Shown here one piece after another: positions 1 through 11,330 of a stretch of DNA of 64,000 nucleotides. The stretch covers positions 2,046,001 to 2,110,000 of the forward strand of contig CP087209.1 in assembly GCA_020912385.1 (NCBI GenBank), given 5' to 3'. How positions within the stretch are numbered: the first letter of the stretch is position 1; every line of letters starts with the position of its first letter. The position numbers and the translations under genes are program-made. Source of the DNA: Neofusicoccum parvum. Lineage: Eukaryota > Ascomycota > Dothideomycetes > Botryosphaeriales > Botryosphaeriaceae. The notes under the pieces are model-generated. The model made no database searches. It saw only the letters and a list, made by a program, of their open reading frames with translations, and had not been told where the DNA came from.

Positions 1-296
1 AAGGTTCAAAGGTCATTCGAATTACGTGAGATTAGCGCGCAGCCAGGGAGGGCTTGTAAGATCCATTCCGTATAGGGAATTTTAGCTCCAGTAGCTCCAC
101 CTCCGTCCGCGCGGGGCAGCACTGCACTTCATAAACAAAACAGCCTCTCCAAACCCTCATTTTTTTTTCTCCTTTGGCTCCGAAACAAGACTTCCCTCCA
201 GCCCAACATTAATTCCCGACACCAAGGGGAGGAGCACCACCAACCACCCACCAACCCCAACCCTCCTCCCCACCACCAAAAAGCAACCCACCCACC

Positions 297-881
297 ATGA
301 CCACAGCAAACCCGCCCTCCCCCTCCCCACCCCCCCGCCCCGCCATAACCGCCGCCGCCACCGCCTTCACCCACTCCTACGCGCGCGCCATGTCGCTCTC
401 CTCGCCCGCGGCTCGCGCCCCGATCCCGCTCGTCGCGGCGGCGCTGGGCGCGCACTACGCGGCGGACACGACGGCGTACACGCTAGGGCACCGGATGGTG
501 TTCGCGTCGGCGGCGGCGGCGGCACCGGGGATCGCGGCGCACCTGGCGCGGTTCGAGCGCAGCGGGCTGGGCTGCGCCATCGCCATGGCCGCGCTGCGCG
601 TCGAGCCCGTCAGCGCCGGCAGCGCGCTGTGCTGGGTCACCTGGGCGATCGAGCCGCGCGCCGGCGGCCCCTTCGAGGGCCGTGGCTGGCGCTGGGAGAA
701 CGTGTACGCGTACAGGCGGCCGGTTGAGGAGGGGGGCGCGGGGGCGGAGAGGAGGTGGGTTGGTGGGGACGAGGCGGAGGGCGAGGGGTGGGAGGTGCCG
801 GAGGGGTGGTGGGAGTTTATGTTGAGCGATAATGAGCTGTTGAGCATTTTGGAGAGGGTGCCGAATTTCATGGAGCTGTGA
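297..881 (+). CDS. NTF2/SnoaL-like small protein, function unknown
   Basis: This is a single-exon gene for 194 residues. The start lies in a good context (CCCACCATGA) after a C-rich leader. After a Pro/Ala-rich first 30 residues the chain reads as an alpha+beta fold: an early Ala-rich helical part, then strand-like segments ending in GWRWENVYAYR and a C-terminal GWWEFMLSDNELL...VPNFMEL. That layout and length resemble fungal SnoaL/NTF2-like small proteins, which often have no assigned reaction. The middle is very GC- and Ala-rich. No signal peptide or membrane segment is evident, so it is probably cytosolic. The NTF2-like assignment is inferred from overall pattern rather than a diagnostic motif. 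The gene faces the 3' end of the minus-strand gene that follows. Confidence 0.72.
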   Translation: MTTANPPSPSPPPRPAITAAATAFTHSYARAMSLSSPAARAPIPLVAAALGAHYAADTTAYTLGHRMVFASAAAAAPGIAAHLARFERSGLGCAIAMAALRVEPVSAGSALCWVTWAIEPRAGGPFEGRGWRWENVYAYRRPVEEGGAGAERRWVGGDEAEGEGWEVPEGWWEFMLSDNELLSILERVPNFMEL

Positions 882-1077
882 TGAGCAGGGAAGGGAGAGC
901 AGCATGCCTTTTTTTTTTAGTTTTTTATTGGGAAGCGTTTGGATATCAGATCACATTTTCTTTACGTGGTTTATGGAGATAGTCTTTGGTGTCGGTATGT
1001 ACATACAGATACGGTCGTGCGAGGCGGAGGGGTATATGGGGGAATCATGGAGTGGTAGGAAACATCTGCAGCTTTCA

Positions 1078-2512
1078 TCATACACGGACAATTTTGCCGG
1101 CCTTCCTTGCCCTCTCCACCTCCAACGCCCTTGTGACTCGTGCCTCTGCTCTTCGGGAGTTCTCCTCATCGTTCGAGTCGACGGCTTGCTTCTCGGCCAG
1201 CTCCGCCTCGCAGTTCCAGCACATGCACGGGTCGTAGTCCTGGCCGAACTCGGCCTTGTACAGCTTCTCGGCTTTGGCGAAGCCGCCCGTCATGGCGGCG
1301 TACTTAGCCATGCCCTCGTCGTAGTTGATGAAGCGCCCGGCAATCTCTTGCGTCGCAAATGCGTACCGGGTTGGAGAGCACTGATGCGTTCTCCACGCCA
1401 GTTCGATGAGCGGTGTTGGGAGGAGTTCGCCAGAGTTTGGATGGATCTTGCGCAGCTGCAGGAATTGGTTGTACCGGGAGATGGCCCGCGTCAGCGTGAA
1501 GGCCGGACAGGGCCCTCTCAGCCAGCCGGATTGGCCCATTTTCTCCCAGAAGGTCTCCTGGCTTTGCACCACCGGCTTGAGGGTCTTGATGGCGAAGTTC
1601 CACATGGCGTAGTCTCGCATCAGCTGGGAGAAATCGCTGGGCCGAGCGTCGAGCTCCCTCGTGTTGAATTTCTTGGCCTTGGGGAGCTGGGAGAGGGCGA
1701 AGCGTTGAAGATATGTGCGAGAGAGGCGATCGTGTTCTTTCACATCGGTCAGGTGTGCGTACAGGTCTGCTGGGTGGCCCGTCTTCTGGTGGAAGTAGTC
1801 CTGGGCTTCCGGCGACAGATGATAGGTGCTGTCGTAGGGGTCGATTATTGCGTGCAGCAAGTCCCAGGGAAATTCCATGGAAGACACCTCCCACTCCTTG
1901 ATGGAATCCTGACACATGTTCCTGTAGTTGTCCGGCGAGAATAGTTGGGTAATCCAAATCATAAGCACATCGAGCGGCGGCAGGGTCTTCAAAGTCATCT
2001 CAGGCTTGGCCTTGCCTTCGTTTGTTTCCCGCAGTATTTCGGGAAATATGTCCCACCACTTCTTGAAGCGGATGACAGCTAGAGATACGAAAGTGTCCCA
2101 CTTGGCGCGAGAAAGCTGGTGCCGCTTATCGCTGTTAGTGAGGGCCAGTGCGAAATGCTTGTTGAGGCCGAGCGAACGCGTCAGACTCTTTGATCTGAGC
2201 ACTTTCGCTTTCATCAGAGAAAAGGCCTCGAGGAGCTGCAGATGCACCGCGCATTCCGACACCCATGGCAGCGCTTTTTCTGGGTCTGACGGGGCCGATT
2301 CTGGGCGGCCCAGCGGCACGAACAGCGAGGCTGGCAGAATCTCATCCCCTGCTACACGGATACTTGACGTCGTGGTGGCAAGAGTGGGGAAGACACCAAA
2401 GCACGTGCATGAGGCTTCATCCTGAGAGCTGTGTCGGGAGTTATCAGGCTGCTGGAGCGGCGGAGCGGCGGACAACGTACGGAGAGGCGTGGTGGCTCCT
2501 TTGGCGTGACAT
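1078..2512 (-). CDS. GRDP-like (DUF1399-type) fungal protein
   Basis: The proposed model has two exons: 2512-2481 (32 nt, starting MSRQRSHHASP) and 2428-1078, giving 460 residues. The long downstream frame has no ATG before about residue 80, so an upstream exon is needed. The donor GTACGT at 2480 and an acceptor CACAG ending at 2429 join in frame, with CTGATAAC as a branch point. The protein shows marks of the glycine-rich-domain-containing-protein-like family: a repeated helical region with ELAWRTHQCSP-RY (the family's W-x-x-H-x-x-x-P-x-x-Y) and a C-terminal cysteine pair in CMCWNCE. No Gly-rich tail is present; the end is charged and helical. Family members are mostly uncharacterised, and in plants they are linked to stress and RNA binding. 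It is probably soluble. The family call is moderately secure; the first exon is an inference. Confidence 0.75.
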
Positions 2513-5500
2513 TCTCGATCGGACGGGCGCTATGTCTCTCGGGTCGGACCAGGGTATGGACAGGGCTGCGCGATGTCTTGCAGCTCGCGTGAGGCTATAT
2601 GCTTACTCGTGAAGAAGACGAGAAGCCGGAATCACGATAGTTTGCGGAGGGGGCACACGGGGAACTAAATGGGCCGGCAGCCCCGCGCTTGTTTCGGCGG
2701 CAGGGCGGCGCCGGGGGCTTAGCAGGCGATCGGCTGCGCGTGGGCTGGCGCGGGCTGCAGGCTGTGGCCGGCCAAGAATAGCGGCCGTCGTGGGTCGCCA
2801 ACAAAGGCGCAGCGCGCAGGAACACACTGCGCCTGGCACCAGCAGTGGGGTGCGAGATACACGGCCACGTACACGTCGAAGGCCGCGGGGGCTGCGGCCT
2901 TTGGGCGCCGGGCGACGGGCGAGTGGGCCCCAACCGCCGGGCGCCTGGGTGCCGCTGCTGATTAGACAAAGCCGTCGCAGCCGGGCCTCAGGCTTGCACG
3001 CTCCACCTCTGCTTGGCAATGCGCGCGTCACCCGGTCGCTCCACCACGATGCGTGGTTTTCCCAGTACGCATCTGCGCTGCTGGCCCCCACGTGCTGCTT
3101 TCCTCGAATTGAGGCTGGGTGTGGCCTTGCTCTGTGCCGTCGCTCGTCGCTGTGTCGACGTCTCGCCTCCGTCACGTCTGGGTTCGCCCTCATGAGACTA
3201 TCGGTTCGATGGGTCAGATTCAAGCATCGAGTCCGACACTACATCCCATACGCCGTGCCACTTCAGCTCGTGTGCGAGGCGCGGCAACAGTTCGGTCTGT
3301 CCGACAGGCCTGCACTGCATATCTCTCCGAAAACTTCGGCCTACTCCGTCACTTTTCTGCTGCTCTCTGCCGCCCACACTGATACAGACTGCTGCTAGCC
3401 AACGCTCTCAGCATCGTTTCTAACACGCGGTCCCGCAAGGCGGCTCTCTCTTAATTCGAACGAATCGCAGTATTCCGACAAAACAAGGCCATCTCGTGAG
3501 ATCCTGCGCTGCTCATGCATGGCAAAGCACATCCTCAAGCGTACGGTTCTGGATCTATCTGATCGGGGTTGATTTCATTCTTGCTGCAGCCTTCCGTGTA
3601 AACGAGCACTTCCAAATTCTCAGGTGTTTCGCTTGCTTCACAGCTGCAATGCTTTCTAGATCCGCCAAGAACTTCTTGCTCTATATCCAAACACGGATCC
3701 CTGGGAACGGCTGTGCCTCAGCATTATCTTATCGCATGCCCCCAGCCAAAAACTTACCTGTCACGTGGAGAGACTGCGCTCAAGGAGACCTTAGAGCTGC
3801 TTTTCAAAGTGAGCGAAGAAAAAATTTGAGGGAGTTCCGCTTTCCAGCCTAATCGGTCAGACTAGAGGCTGATCGCCAGCCAATATCGGACAACGGCCGG
3901 GATGGCGCACCAGTCTATCGTTACCAGAACGTTAGGAAGGTGGTGGAAATGTCTGGCGCACTCCGTCTAAACAGCCCCTCGCGCTTCAGCTTTTTCGAAT
4001 CCTGTGTTCATGATACTTACTTAGAACAGAACTTGTTGAACTTCCAGTCGTGGGGGCGCAAGGCGCTCATGTGATCGGCTGCCATCCCATCGGCATCAAA
4101 TCTCACAGCTATGGTGAGCCTCTTCGCCCGACTCTGGTCCGTCTTGCCCCTGATGCCCTCAATGCGATCTCCTTGTTTGCCTCGTCCGTAGCACGGCTCC
4201 TAGCCAGGATGCTAGGCCTTCCGATCAGCCAGCACTTGCTCGACATCGATCCATCTTGCTCATGCGACACTCCTTTAATCGGCCTTGTGGGGAGATGTTC
4301 GCTTGATTTGATGAAAAGGGCTGCGGTACTATGGAGATTCAGGAGAAAAGGTGTTTGATGTCTTCACAGAACCATCGCGATTGGGCTGTAGTGTGAGGCC
4401 TGAGCGGGACAAAACATTCCGAAAACGACGGGCCGACTGACCGATGGTGTAAGCAGAGCGGAAGCCAGGGAACCACAGCGGAAGCAAGCCGCCGTGGCGA
4501 CGAAAAGGGAAAGTCAAGAAGGCTTGCCACCTTTAAACCAGCCTCGCCTGGCTCGTATCCCTCGCATTCGCTTAAACGGCCGGGTACCTGGACGCTCTTG
4601 CGCCCTTCCGCTCTATGCAGCAGCCCTGCAGTGGAGTGAGATGCGCTTGATCTGGCTCCACGGGAAGAGAAGTCTGCTCGCCGGCTCTAGGCGGATTCAG
4701 CAGGCGGTTGCGAAAACGGAGCTTGGCTGGAGCACGGGCAGGCACGGCGTACGGGAGTACCCGTGGCATCGGCAGCCGTCCACTCAGACAGCGGGTAAAG
4801 GTTTTAGCACATCGCATCTCCTATACAGCGATTTAGTGCAGAGTCAGGCAGCTGCTCAGCTACTGTTTCGAGTCAGCTCCACCCGGCTGGGACCCGAAGA
4901 ACAGCCGGGCGCCGCACGCCGTTGGGCGTCGCGCAGGCGTGCCACCGCCGTCCTGCCCGCCTGCTCTTTGTTCTTCCTGCGCTGACGCGGCGGAAGAAGG
5001 CACAGGCTGGCCGCGCGATCAGCCGCTAGACCCGGCACATGGCCTCCAGTACCGATCCCTGCGCGACGACGCAGCGCCCCGGCATCTCCGCACTCGCGCC
5101 CACTCGCGAGTGGACAGCGGTGCTTTTGCGGGGTTGCCCCACGACTCAGTTTCAACGTCCTTCGCCCGACCGGGAAGGCGCCCCTGCCAAGTGTGCCGGC
5201 ACTGCGAAACAGGCCAAACAGAGCGCCTGGCAATTTGCCGGCCCACGCTGCGCGATCAGCCATGGTATGCACGTATTTGTTTGATGAGGCTAGTTTCGCG
5301 CGAATCCCGAGCGGGGGCCTTTGCCGGCCAGCGTCACCGGCATCTGCAGGAAACGGTGCATGATGGGCCTGCCGGAAGAGCGATCTTCAGGGACATATAT
5401 ACCATGCTGCTCCTTGCCTCCCGCTTGGTCTCGCAGCCGCTGAGCTTGAAGCTTGTTTCCGCCCGTCTGATCCTCCCTGCCGCCCGCTGACTCGTCTTTC

Positions 5501-5536
5501 GTTGCTCGCCAGCGGGAACTACTGGAGCAAGCCATC
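2513..5536. other. Intergenic, 3.0 kb
   Basis: The stretch lies between the divergent GRDP-like and tannase genes and must hold both promoters. Open frames here are short, overlap each other on both strands and show no family pattern or convincing splice structure. I see no gene in it. Confidence 0.5.
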
Positions 5537-7243
5537 ATGAGGCTCCCGTCACTCACCGACGCCGCCGCCTGGACGACCGTTCTTGCCGCTGCCGCCAGCG
5601 CCCAGAACTCGTCCTTCGCCCAGGAGTGCAGCGCTCTGTCCTCCGCGCTGTCGTCTGTCGTGCCCAACGCTACCGTCTGGTTCTCCGAGTTTGTTACCGG
5701 CGGCACCAACATCACTTTCCCAGACAATGACGCCAGGTAAGCGCAGCTGCTCCGTTTTCTCCCACCCGCACACTGACGCAATGCCGCAGCTGCGCCCGTC
5801 CCGCTCAGGTCGTCGAGAACGACATGTGCCGTGTTGCACTCCGTGTCCCGACCACCAATCGCAGCGAGATCAGCATGGAAGCATGGCTGCCCTCCAACTG
5901 GACCGGCCGCTTCTTGAGCACGGGCAACGGCGGCACGTCTGGCTGCATCCAGTACGAGGACATGGCCTATGCTTCCGATCTGGGCTTCGCTACCGTCGGT
6001 GCAAACAACGGCCACAACGGCACCCGCGGCATTGCCTTTGGCCAGAACGAGGACGTCGTTCTCGACTTCGCCTGGCGCTCCATGCACACCGGTGTCGTCG
6101 TCGGCAAGCACATCTCCGAGACCTTCTACGGCAAGACCCACACCAAGTCTTACTACCTGGGATGCTCGACCGGTGGTCGCCAGGGCTTCAAGTCCGCTCA
6201 GGCCTTTGCTGACGATTTCGACGGCATCGTCGCTGGCGCCCCTGCTCTCTCCTTCAACAACTTGACGTCGTGGAGTGGCCACTTCTACACCATCTTCGGT
6301 GGAAATGATACTGAGCGCTTCGTCCCGACCGATATGTGGCCTATCATCCACGAGGATATCCTGAAGCGTGAGTCGCCCGGCCCCTTCCTGCATGAACACA
6401 CACAGGCTAACAATTGGCTCAGAGTGCGACGGCATCGACGGCGCCGTCGACGGCATCATCGAGGACCCCGAACTCTGCCAGTACCGCCCCGAGGCGCTCA
6501 TCTGCGCGTCCAACGCCACCGACACCTCCAGCTGCCTGACGGGTCCTCAGGCCGACGCCGTCCGCCTTGTCTTCTCCGGCGTGTACGGCGAGGACGGCAT
6601 GATCGTGTACCCGCGCATGCAGCCCGGCAGCGAGATCATCGCCTCGCACGTCATGTACACGGGCTCCGACTTCATCTACACGACCGACTGGTACCGCTAC
6701 GCCATCTACAACGACCCGACCTGGGACCCGCTCACCCTCTCCCCGGCCGACATGGCCTACGCCGCGGCCAAGAACCCGGGCAACATCCAGACGTGGGACG
6801 ACCTGACGGCGTTCCAGGCGCGCGGCGGCAAGCTGCTGCACTACCACGGGCAGATGGACGCCATCATCAGCTCGGACAACAGCCCGCGCTACTACAACCA
6901 CGTGTCGCGGCAGATGAACCTCAACAGCGCCGAGCTCGACGACTTCTACCGCTTCTTCCGCATCAGCGGCATGGGCCACTGCAGCGGCGGCGACGGCGCC
7001 TGGATGATCGGCAACCAGCTCGAGTCGCGCGCCAGCCTCGACCCGGACCACAACGCCCTGATGGCCATGGTGCGCTGGGTCGAGCAGGGCGTCGCCCCCG
7101 ACAAGCTCATCGGCACAAAGTTCGTCAACGACACCGAGAGCCTCGGCGTCGACTTCACCCGCGTCCACTGCAAGTACCCCAAGCGGAACGTGTACACCGG
7201 CACCGGCGATGGCAAGGACACCGAGGGCTGGACCTGCGTTTGA
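5537..7243 (+). CDS. Secreted tannase / feruloyl esterase
   Basis: There are three exons, 5537-5736, 5790-6367 and 6423-7243, for 532 residues. The introns (53 and 55 nt) have GTAAGC/GTGAGT donors and NCAG ends. The first 22 or so residues look like a signal peptide cut near ASAQ, so the enzyme is secreted. It belongs to the tannase/feruloyl esterase alpha/beta-hydrolase family, which splits ester bonds of ferulic or gallic acid in plant cell-wall material. The catalytic pieces are visible: GCSTGGRQGF (nucleophile Ser193 with neighbouring Cys192), Asp405 in GQMDAI, and His445-Cys446 in MGHCSGG. This gives the family's CS-D-HC arrangement, in which the two cysteines form a disulfide next to the triad. 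Asp-rich CDGIDGAVDGII, spanning the second splice junction, matches the family's calcium loop. Substrate choice (ferulate versus tannin) cannot be read from sequence. Many N-glycosylation sequons are present. Confidence 0.93.
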
Positions 7244-7386
7244 GTTGCATGCTGTAGGGAGGAAACGATTGGGGCTATGTAAATATGATGTTCTTGTGCA
7301 TGAATAATTGGATGAGTTGGGTTTCCGCCTTCGCCATTGCCCCATGCGTGATGAAAAACCTGCAGTCTTCCTCGTCAGCGCCCCGA

Positions 7387-7474
7387 CGTGGGGAGCCGAG
7401 GCCTTCGTGCGGATGCGATCTGCCAACCGCTTTCCACGCTTTTCGCATCCGGACGACTGCCTGAGCTCCCCACG
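7387..7474. repeat. Hairpin repeat copy A (MITE-like)
   Basis: An imperfect inverted repeat: arm 7387-7418 (CGTGGGGAGC...GCGGATGCGA) pairs with arm 7443-7474, and about 25 of 32 positions agree. The 24 nt between them include CTTTCCACGCTTT. The element starts 144 nt after the tannase stop codon. Arm and core resemble the other five copies in the window. No clear target-site duplication is seen. Confidence 0.75.
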
Positions 7475-7541
7475 CGCAGTTTTGTGTTCCGCCTCCTCGC
7501 TAATTTGTCGGTGTGATCTTCGTTCCCTCAGAAGCAACGAA

Positions 7542-7633
7542 ATACGAGGTGTTGAAGTCTTTGATCTGGATAAGTATCTCAAAACACTTTTCACGCTTTC
7601 GCGTCCACGCAAATGCTTCAATACCTTACGTAT
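7542..7633. repeat. Hairpin repeat copy B (MITE-like)
   Basis: An inverted repeat with outer arms ATACG-AGGTGTTGAAG and CTTCAATACCTTACGTAT. The right half (ACGCTTTCGCGTCC...ATGCTTCA) closely follows the right halves of copies A and D, which supports common descent. It lies 67 nt beyond copy A. Confidence 0.65.
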
Positions 7634-8720
7634 GGTTCTGTATGCTGCTTCGTCTGTGATACCTTCCGCCCGCAAGGAGGAACTACAGTGATATCACACA
7701 TATAAGTACTGCCCTCTGGCTTCCCTTCACCAACCCGCCACACTCAACTTGGATGGTGTAGCTCATGGATCTTCTGAATCAAAGCTCCTCGCCATCTCAC
7801 AATTCCAGAGTTGGACATCTGTCTCGATGTAGGAGGTAGATCATGCATGAAAAGTCCGAACATTTGTCCAAAGAGTCCCAGGTCACAAAGGCATAGGTGC
7901 ACAAAGAGTTTACTCGATATCCGAGTTGATTTTCGCCATATAGTTACATGATTGGGATGGATGCCCTTCAACCACTCCCTGTTCCATCCCCTCTCAAAGC
8001 CAAGGCAGCAGAGCAACGAGCACTTCCCTTTCCTCCGTCCCATCGCTTCCATCCTCGAGCCTGTCCGCATCTCCCATCTCGAGAGGCTGAACAGAACAGC
8101 CCTTCCATCCACTGCCACCAGGACGCACAACCTCCAGCTCAACGAACTCGTTACACCCAGCCGGACCCGACAGCGCAAGTACGCCCACCAGCGAGCCCAA
8201 AAGGGCTCAGCACGGAGGGGCAACAGCGATCGTCGGCGGGGGAGTGTAACTTCCTCGAACGGAGCAGGGAAGGTGCATCCAAGTGACCAAACCTCCATCA
8301 TCCGTCTCCCGCACAACTAGACTGCGCACGTAAGCTCATGGAGCCACAGCGTCATCTAGGTGCTGGGTAGACTTCCGACTTCAGACGCGGTAGGAAGAAA
8401 CTGTGCTGAAAAGACTCGCAAGAAGGGAAATGCAGAAAAACTCGGATCTGGGAACGACGTTCAGGGTAAAAGGGAAGTGACGAAGATGCTGAAAGGCAGA
8501 GAGAGGAAGAAGGAACGAGGGAGGGCGTCGGAGCACCCAGAGCCCGGAAAGACAAAAAACAAATCCGCCAACGCCTTCCCAAATGCTTTATGAAGCCTTT
8601 TTGTTCCACGCTATGCCAAACCGTGTAGTCGTTATTAGGGAGGAAAAGCAAGAAAACCAAAAACAAAAGCAATGCAACTAATAAAGAAGAACAAGAAGAA
8701 GAGGAAGGCCGAGACCTTCC

Positions 8721-11330
8721 TCAGAAGTAAGGAGAGGCCGACAACTCGTCAGCCATGCGGTCATAGACCGCGAAGGCCTCAGCCTCCCTCTTCTTCTTGT
8801 CCTCCTTGGACTCGACAGCAACCAAGTCCAGGAACTCCTTCTTCTCCTCCTCACTTAGGATGTCCTCGAAGGACTGCTGGAGGCTATCAGCAATCTTGTC
8901 GAACTGGCTGAAAACCTCGCTGTTCATCTCCAAACCGCCGACGGGAGTGGACAGCAGAGAGCTCGACAACGGGCTAGTGGCGTCCTGCTGGACAGGAGAC
9001 GACGACGCACGGCTGACGTACTGCAGGCGGGAGCCCAACTTGGGCTTGTGCTTCTCCGCCAGCTCGCGCTGACGAGCCAGAGCAGCCGTCTGGATCGTGC
9101 TGGTTGAACCCGGAGTCTTGGGGGTAGCAGGGTTCGAGACCGGCTTGCTAGCCATCTCGGAAGAGCCAGGCAGCTGCGCATGAGCAGGGACGGGAGGGGG
9201 AGGCGGCTTCATGCTGCCGTCCTTAGGAGGGGATGAAGTGTTCGTCTCCTGCGAGCTGTGCTCCTCTTGATCGTCATCGGACATGATGGAATCATCGTCG
9301 CTGTCGTACTCGGGCGAACTGAAGCTGCCAGTGTTCGCGACATGGCCGAACTTGCGCAGAGCCTTATCCAACAACTCTTGCTCCTCCTTGGTGATGTCTG
9401 CACCACTCTTCTGCTTCTTCGCAATCTCTTCGGCGCGTGCCTTGAGCTCAGCGGGTTCCATCTTGCCGTCCTTGGAGACAGTCTGCTGCTGCTGTGCCTC
9501 GGACATCTTGAACACGTTCTCAGGCTTGTAGCCAGGATCTCCAGGCATGGCCATCAGAGAGCCGTTGTAGACAGTTGAGGGAGAGTTGCGGATGTTCTTC
9601 GGGGAGTTCTTGTTACCAGTGCTGGGGCTGTCGCGGAGGGGGCTCCTGCTGAAGCTGTTTTCATGATGCATCACCCGGTGCTCGTGGTTGACCTCCATGG
9701 GATCCTGACCGCCTTCCTTCATGACCGCCATGCGGAAGCCATTACGAGGGCGCTTCAAGGTGGTGGGAGGCGTGTCCTCGTTAGCGATGTTGACAAAGTC
9801 GAACTCGTCATCGGTGTCGTCCTCCGGGAACTCAGTCATCACCTTGCGCCTCTTAGCAGAGCTCTGGGTGAAGGCAACGGGAGGAGAATCGTCATCCACA
9901 AAGTACTCGTCGAGCATGCCAAAGCTGCCCTTCTCTCCGGGACGGCGAGCAGGGATAATGTCGGGGCTGGTGTGACGGCGCTTCTGGCCTGGGGTCTGAG
10001 CGGCCTCCTGCTGCTCCTTGAGGCGAGCAGCCTCGTCCAGCTGCTGCTGCTGCTGGTGAACGAGTGCCTCAAGCTCCTCACGCTTCAGCTGAGAGACATC
10101 CTTCTGCATCTCGGAAACTTCATGCCTCTTGTCTGCGTTCTTCTCACGCGGCTGTACCGGAGTGTTCCGGTTGCGCATCTTGCGGTCATGAGCAGCGCGG
10201 CTGGGAGATAGGCCAGGGCTAAGGATGGGGGATGCAAGCGCAGGGATAGGCGCAGGCGATTCGCGAGCAGGGGTGCGGAACAAGGCACGCTTGACGGAGG
10301 CGCTGACTGAAGCCAAGGGGTTCCGGAAGAAACTGCTCAAGCCAAACGAACGTGCGGTGGAAGGTGCATCAATCTGCATGTGCTGCTCAGGCGTGTGAGG
10401 GCGGTCGGCTTCTTCGTCAGAGGGGTCTGCTTCGGTCTCAGAGCCGTTCTCGGTCTCTGGATCAGCCACCATATCGTCATCTTCGCCCACCGGCTCTTCG
10501 GCATCGGAACTCGCGGTTGCCATGTCTTCATGCTCAGCAGTGGGGTCATCCTCTCTCTCCGAGATCTCTTCCATGCTTGCGCCAGGTGCGCGGTAGATCC
10601 TGGGCTGCTGCTCCAGATCTCCGAACCAATCATCGGGATCCTTGGCATCGTTCTCGTCCTGGATAATGCTCAGAGGAGTGGCATCTTTCAAGATCTTCTT
10701 GGACCTGACGTTGCGAGTGATCGCGTTGAGATTGTCGGTGACGGGAGCGAGCGGTGACGCGTAGCCAGCTCTCAATGCGGCTCTCGTACGGCGGGCAGGC
10801 GCAGCGCGAGCCGGGGTCGCGACGGTCTCCTCCTCAATGTGCTGCTCAATGGCCTTCTTGTTGGTTGTGTTCGCCTTCGTGGTAGGCTTACGCGAGCGGG
10901 CCTTGGTGACCTTGCTCTTGGTGCGATCGACAGTTGGCTGGCGCTTCGAGCGCGACTTGGTAGTCTTGGGTGCCGGAGCTGCTGGCACGGTGTTGTCGTC
11001 GGACGAGTCGTCGGACGTGATGTTGTGTGCAGCAGCCGAAGCCTTGGGATTCTTCGCGGAGGAGGCCGTAGCCTTTGACTTGGCCGTAGCCTTCTTCTTG
11101 GGTGCGGCGGACGCCGTCTTGGTGGTGTCGGTGGCCGTAGCCGTGTTGCGGGTGTGAGGTTGGGTGGTGTCGAGAGTGGTGCTGGCCGCGTCGTTGACGG
11201 GCTGCGATGAAGACGCAGATGTGTTGTTATTGGCGACCGACTCCTTCTCCTTGAGCTTCGAGCGCGTGCGGCGCGCGGGCGGGCTGTACACCGCAGGAGC
11301 GGGCTTGGAGGTACGCGAAGTGCGCGCCAT
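8721..11330 (-). CDS. Large disordered nuclear-type protein, unknown
   Basis: A single-exon gene for 869 residues, starting MARTSRTSKPAPAVY. An in-frame upstream extension of 100 codons is possible but reads as GC-rich leader, so the inner ATG was chosen. The first 200 residues are Ser/Thr/Ala/Lys-rich with basic nuclear-localisation-like stretches (KSRSKRQ, TKARSRK). An acidic segment follows (EDDPTAEHEDM to DEEADRP), then a charged coiled-coil-like section with QQQQQLDEAARLKEQQE. The C-terminal third holds short conserved-looking blocks, including KHKPKLGSRLQYVSR and a helical end (FSQFDKIADSLQQSFEDILSEEEKKEF) closing in SASPYF. Many SP/TP sites suggest phosphorylation. No enzyme motif is seen. 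A chromatin or nuclear scaffold role is only an inference from composition. I do not recognise the family. Confidence 0.8.
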   Translation of the reverse strand: MARTSRTSKPAPAVYSPPARRTRSKLKEKESVANNNTSASSSQPVNDAASTTLDTTQPHTRNTATATDTTKTASAAPKKKATAKSKATASSAKNPKASAAAHNITSDDSSDDNTVPAAPAPKTTKSRSKRQPTVDRTKSKVTKARSRKPTTKANTTNKKAIEQHIEEETVATPARAAPARRTRAALRAGYASPLAPVTDNLNAITRNVRSKKILKDATPLSIIQDENDAKDPDDWFGDLEQQPRIYRAPGASMEEISEREDDPTAEHEDMATASSDAEEPVGEDDDMVADPETENGSETEADPSDEEADRPHTPEQHMQIDAPSTARSFGLSSFFRNPLASVSASVKRALFRTPARESPAPIPALASPILSPGLSPSRAAHDRKMRNRNTPVQPREKNADKRHEVSEMQKDVSQLKREELEALVHQQQQQLDEAARLKEQQEAAQTPGQKRRHTSPDIIPARRPGEKGSFGMLDEYFVDDDSPPVAFTQSSAKRRKVMTEFPEDDTDDEFDFVNIANEDTPPTTLKRPRNGFRMAVMKEGGQDPMEVNHEHRVMHHENSFSRSPLRDSPSTGNKNSPKNIRNSPSTVYNGSLMAMPGDPGYKPENVFKMSEAQQQQTVSKDGKMEPAELKARAEEIAKKQKSGADITKEEQELLDKALRKFGHVANTGSFSSPEYDSDDDSIMSDDDQEEHSSQETNTSSPPKDGSMKPPPPPVPAHAQLPGSSEMASKPVSNPATPKTPGSTSTIQTAALARQRELAEKHKPKLGSRLQYVSRASSSPVQQDATSPLSSSLLSTPVGGLEMNSEVFSQFDKIADSLQQSFEDILSEEEKKEFLDLVAVESKEDKKKREAEAFAVYDRMADELSASPYF

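Larger units (their letters stand above)
7244..8720. other. Intergenic between convergent genes
   Basis: This is 1.5 kb between the ends of the tannase and the minus-strand disordered-protein gene. It holds two hairpin repeats (7387-7474 and 7542-7633). The rest shows only short overlapping frames and no recognisable gene. Confidence 0.5.

Noticed and set aside
5290..6525. A long open frame opposite the tannase gene
   Set aside because: It is antisense to an enzyme with intact catalytic motifs and follows its GC-rich third positions; it has no family pattern of its own.
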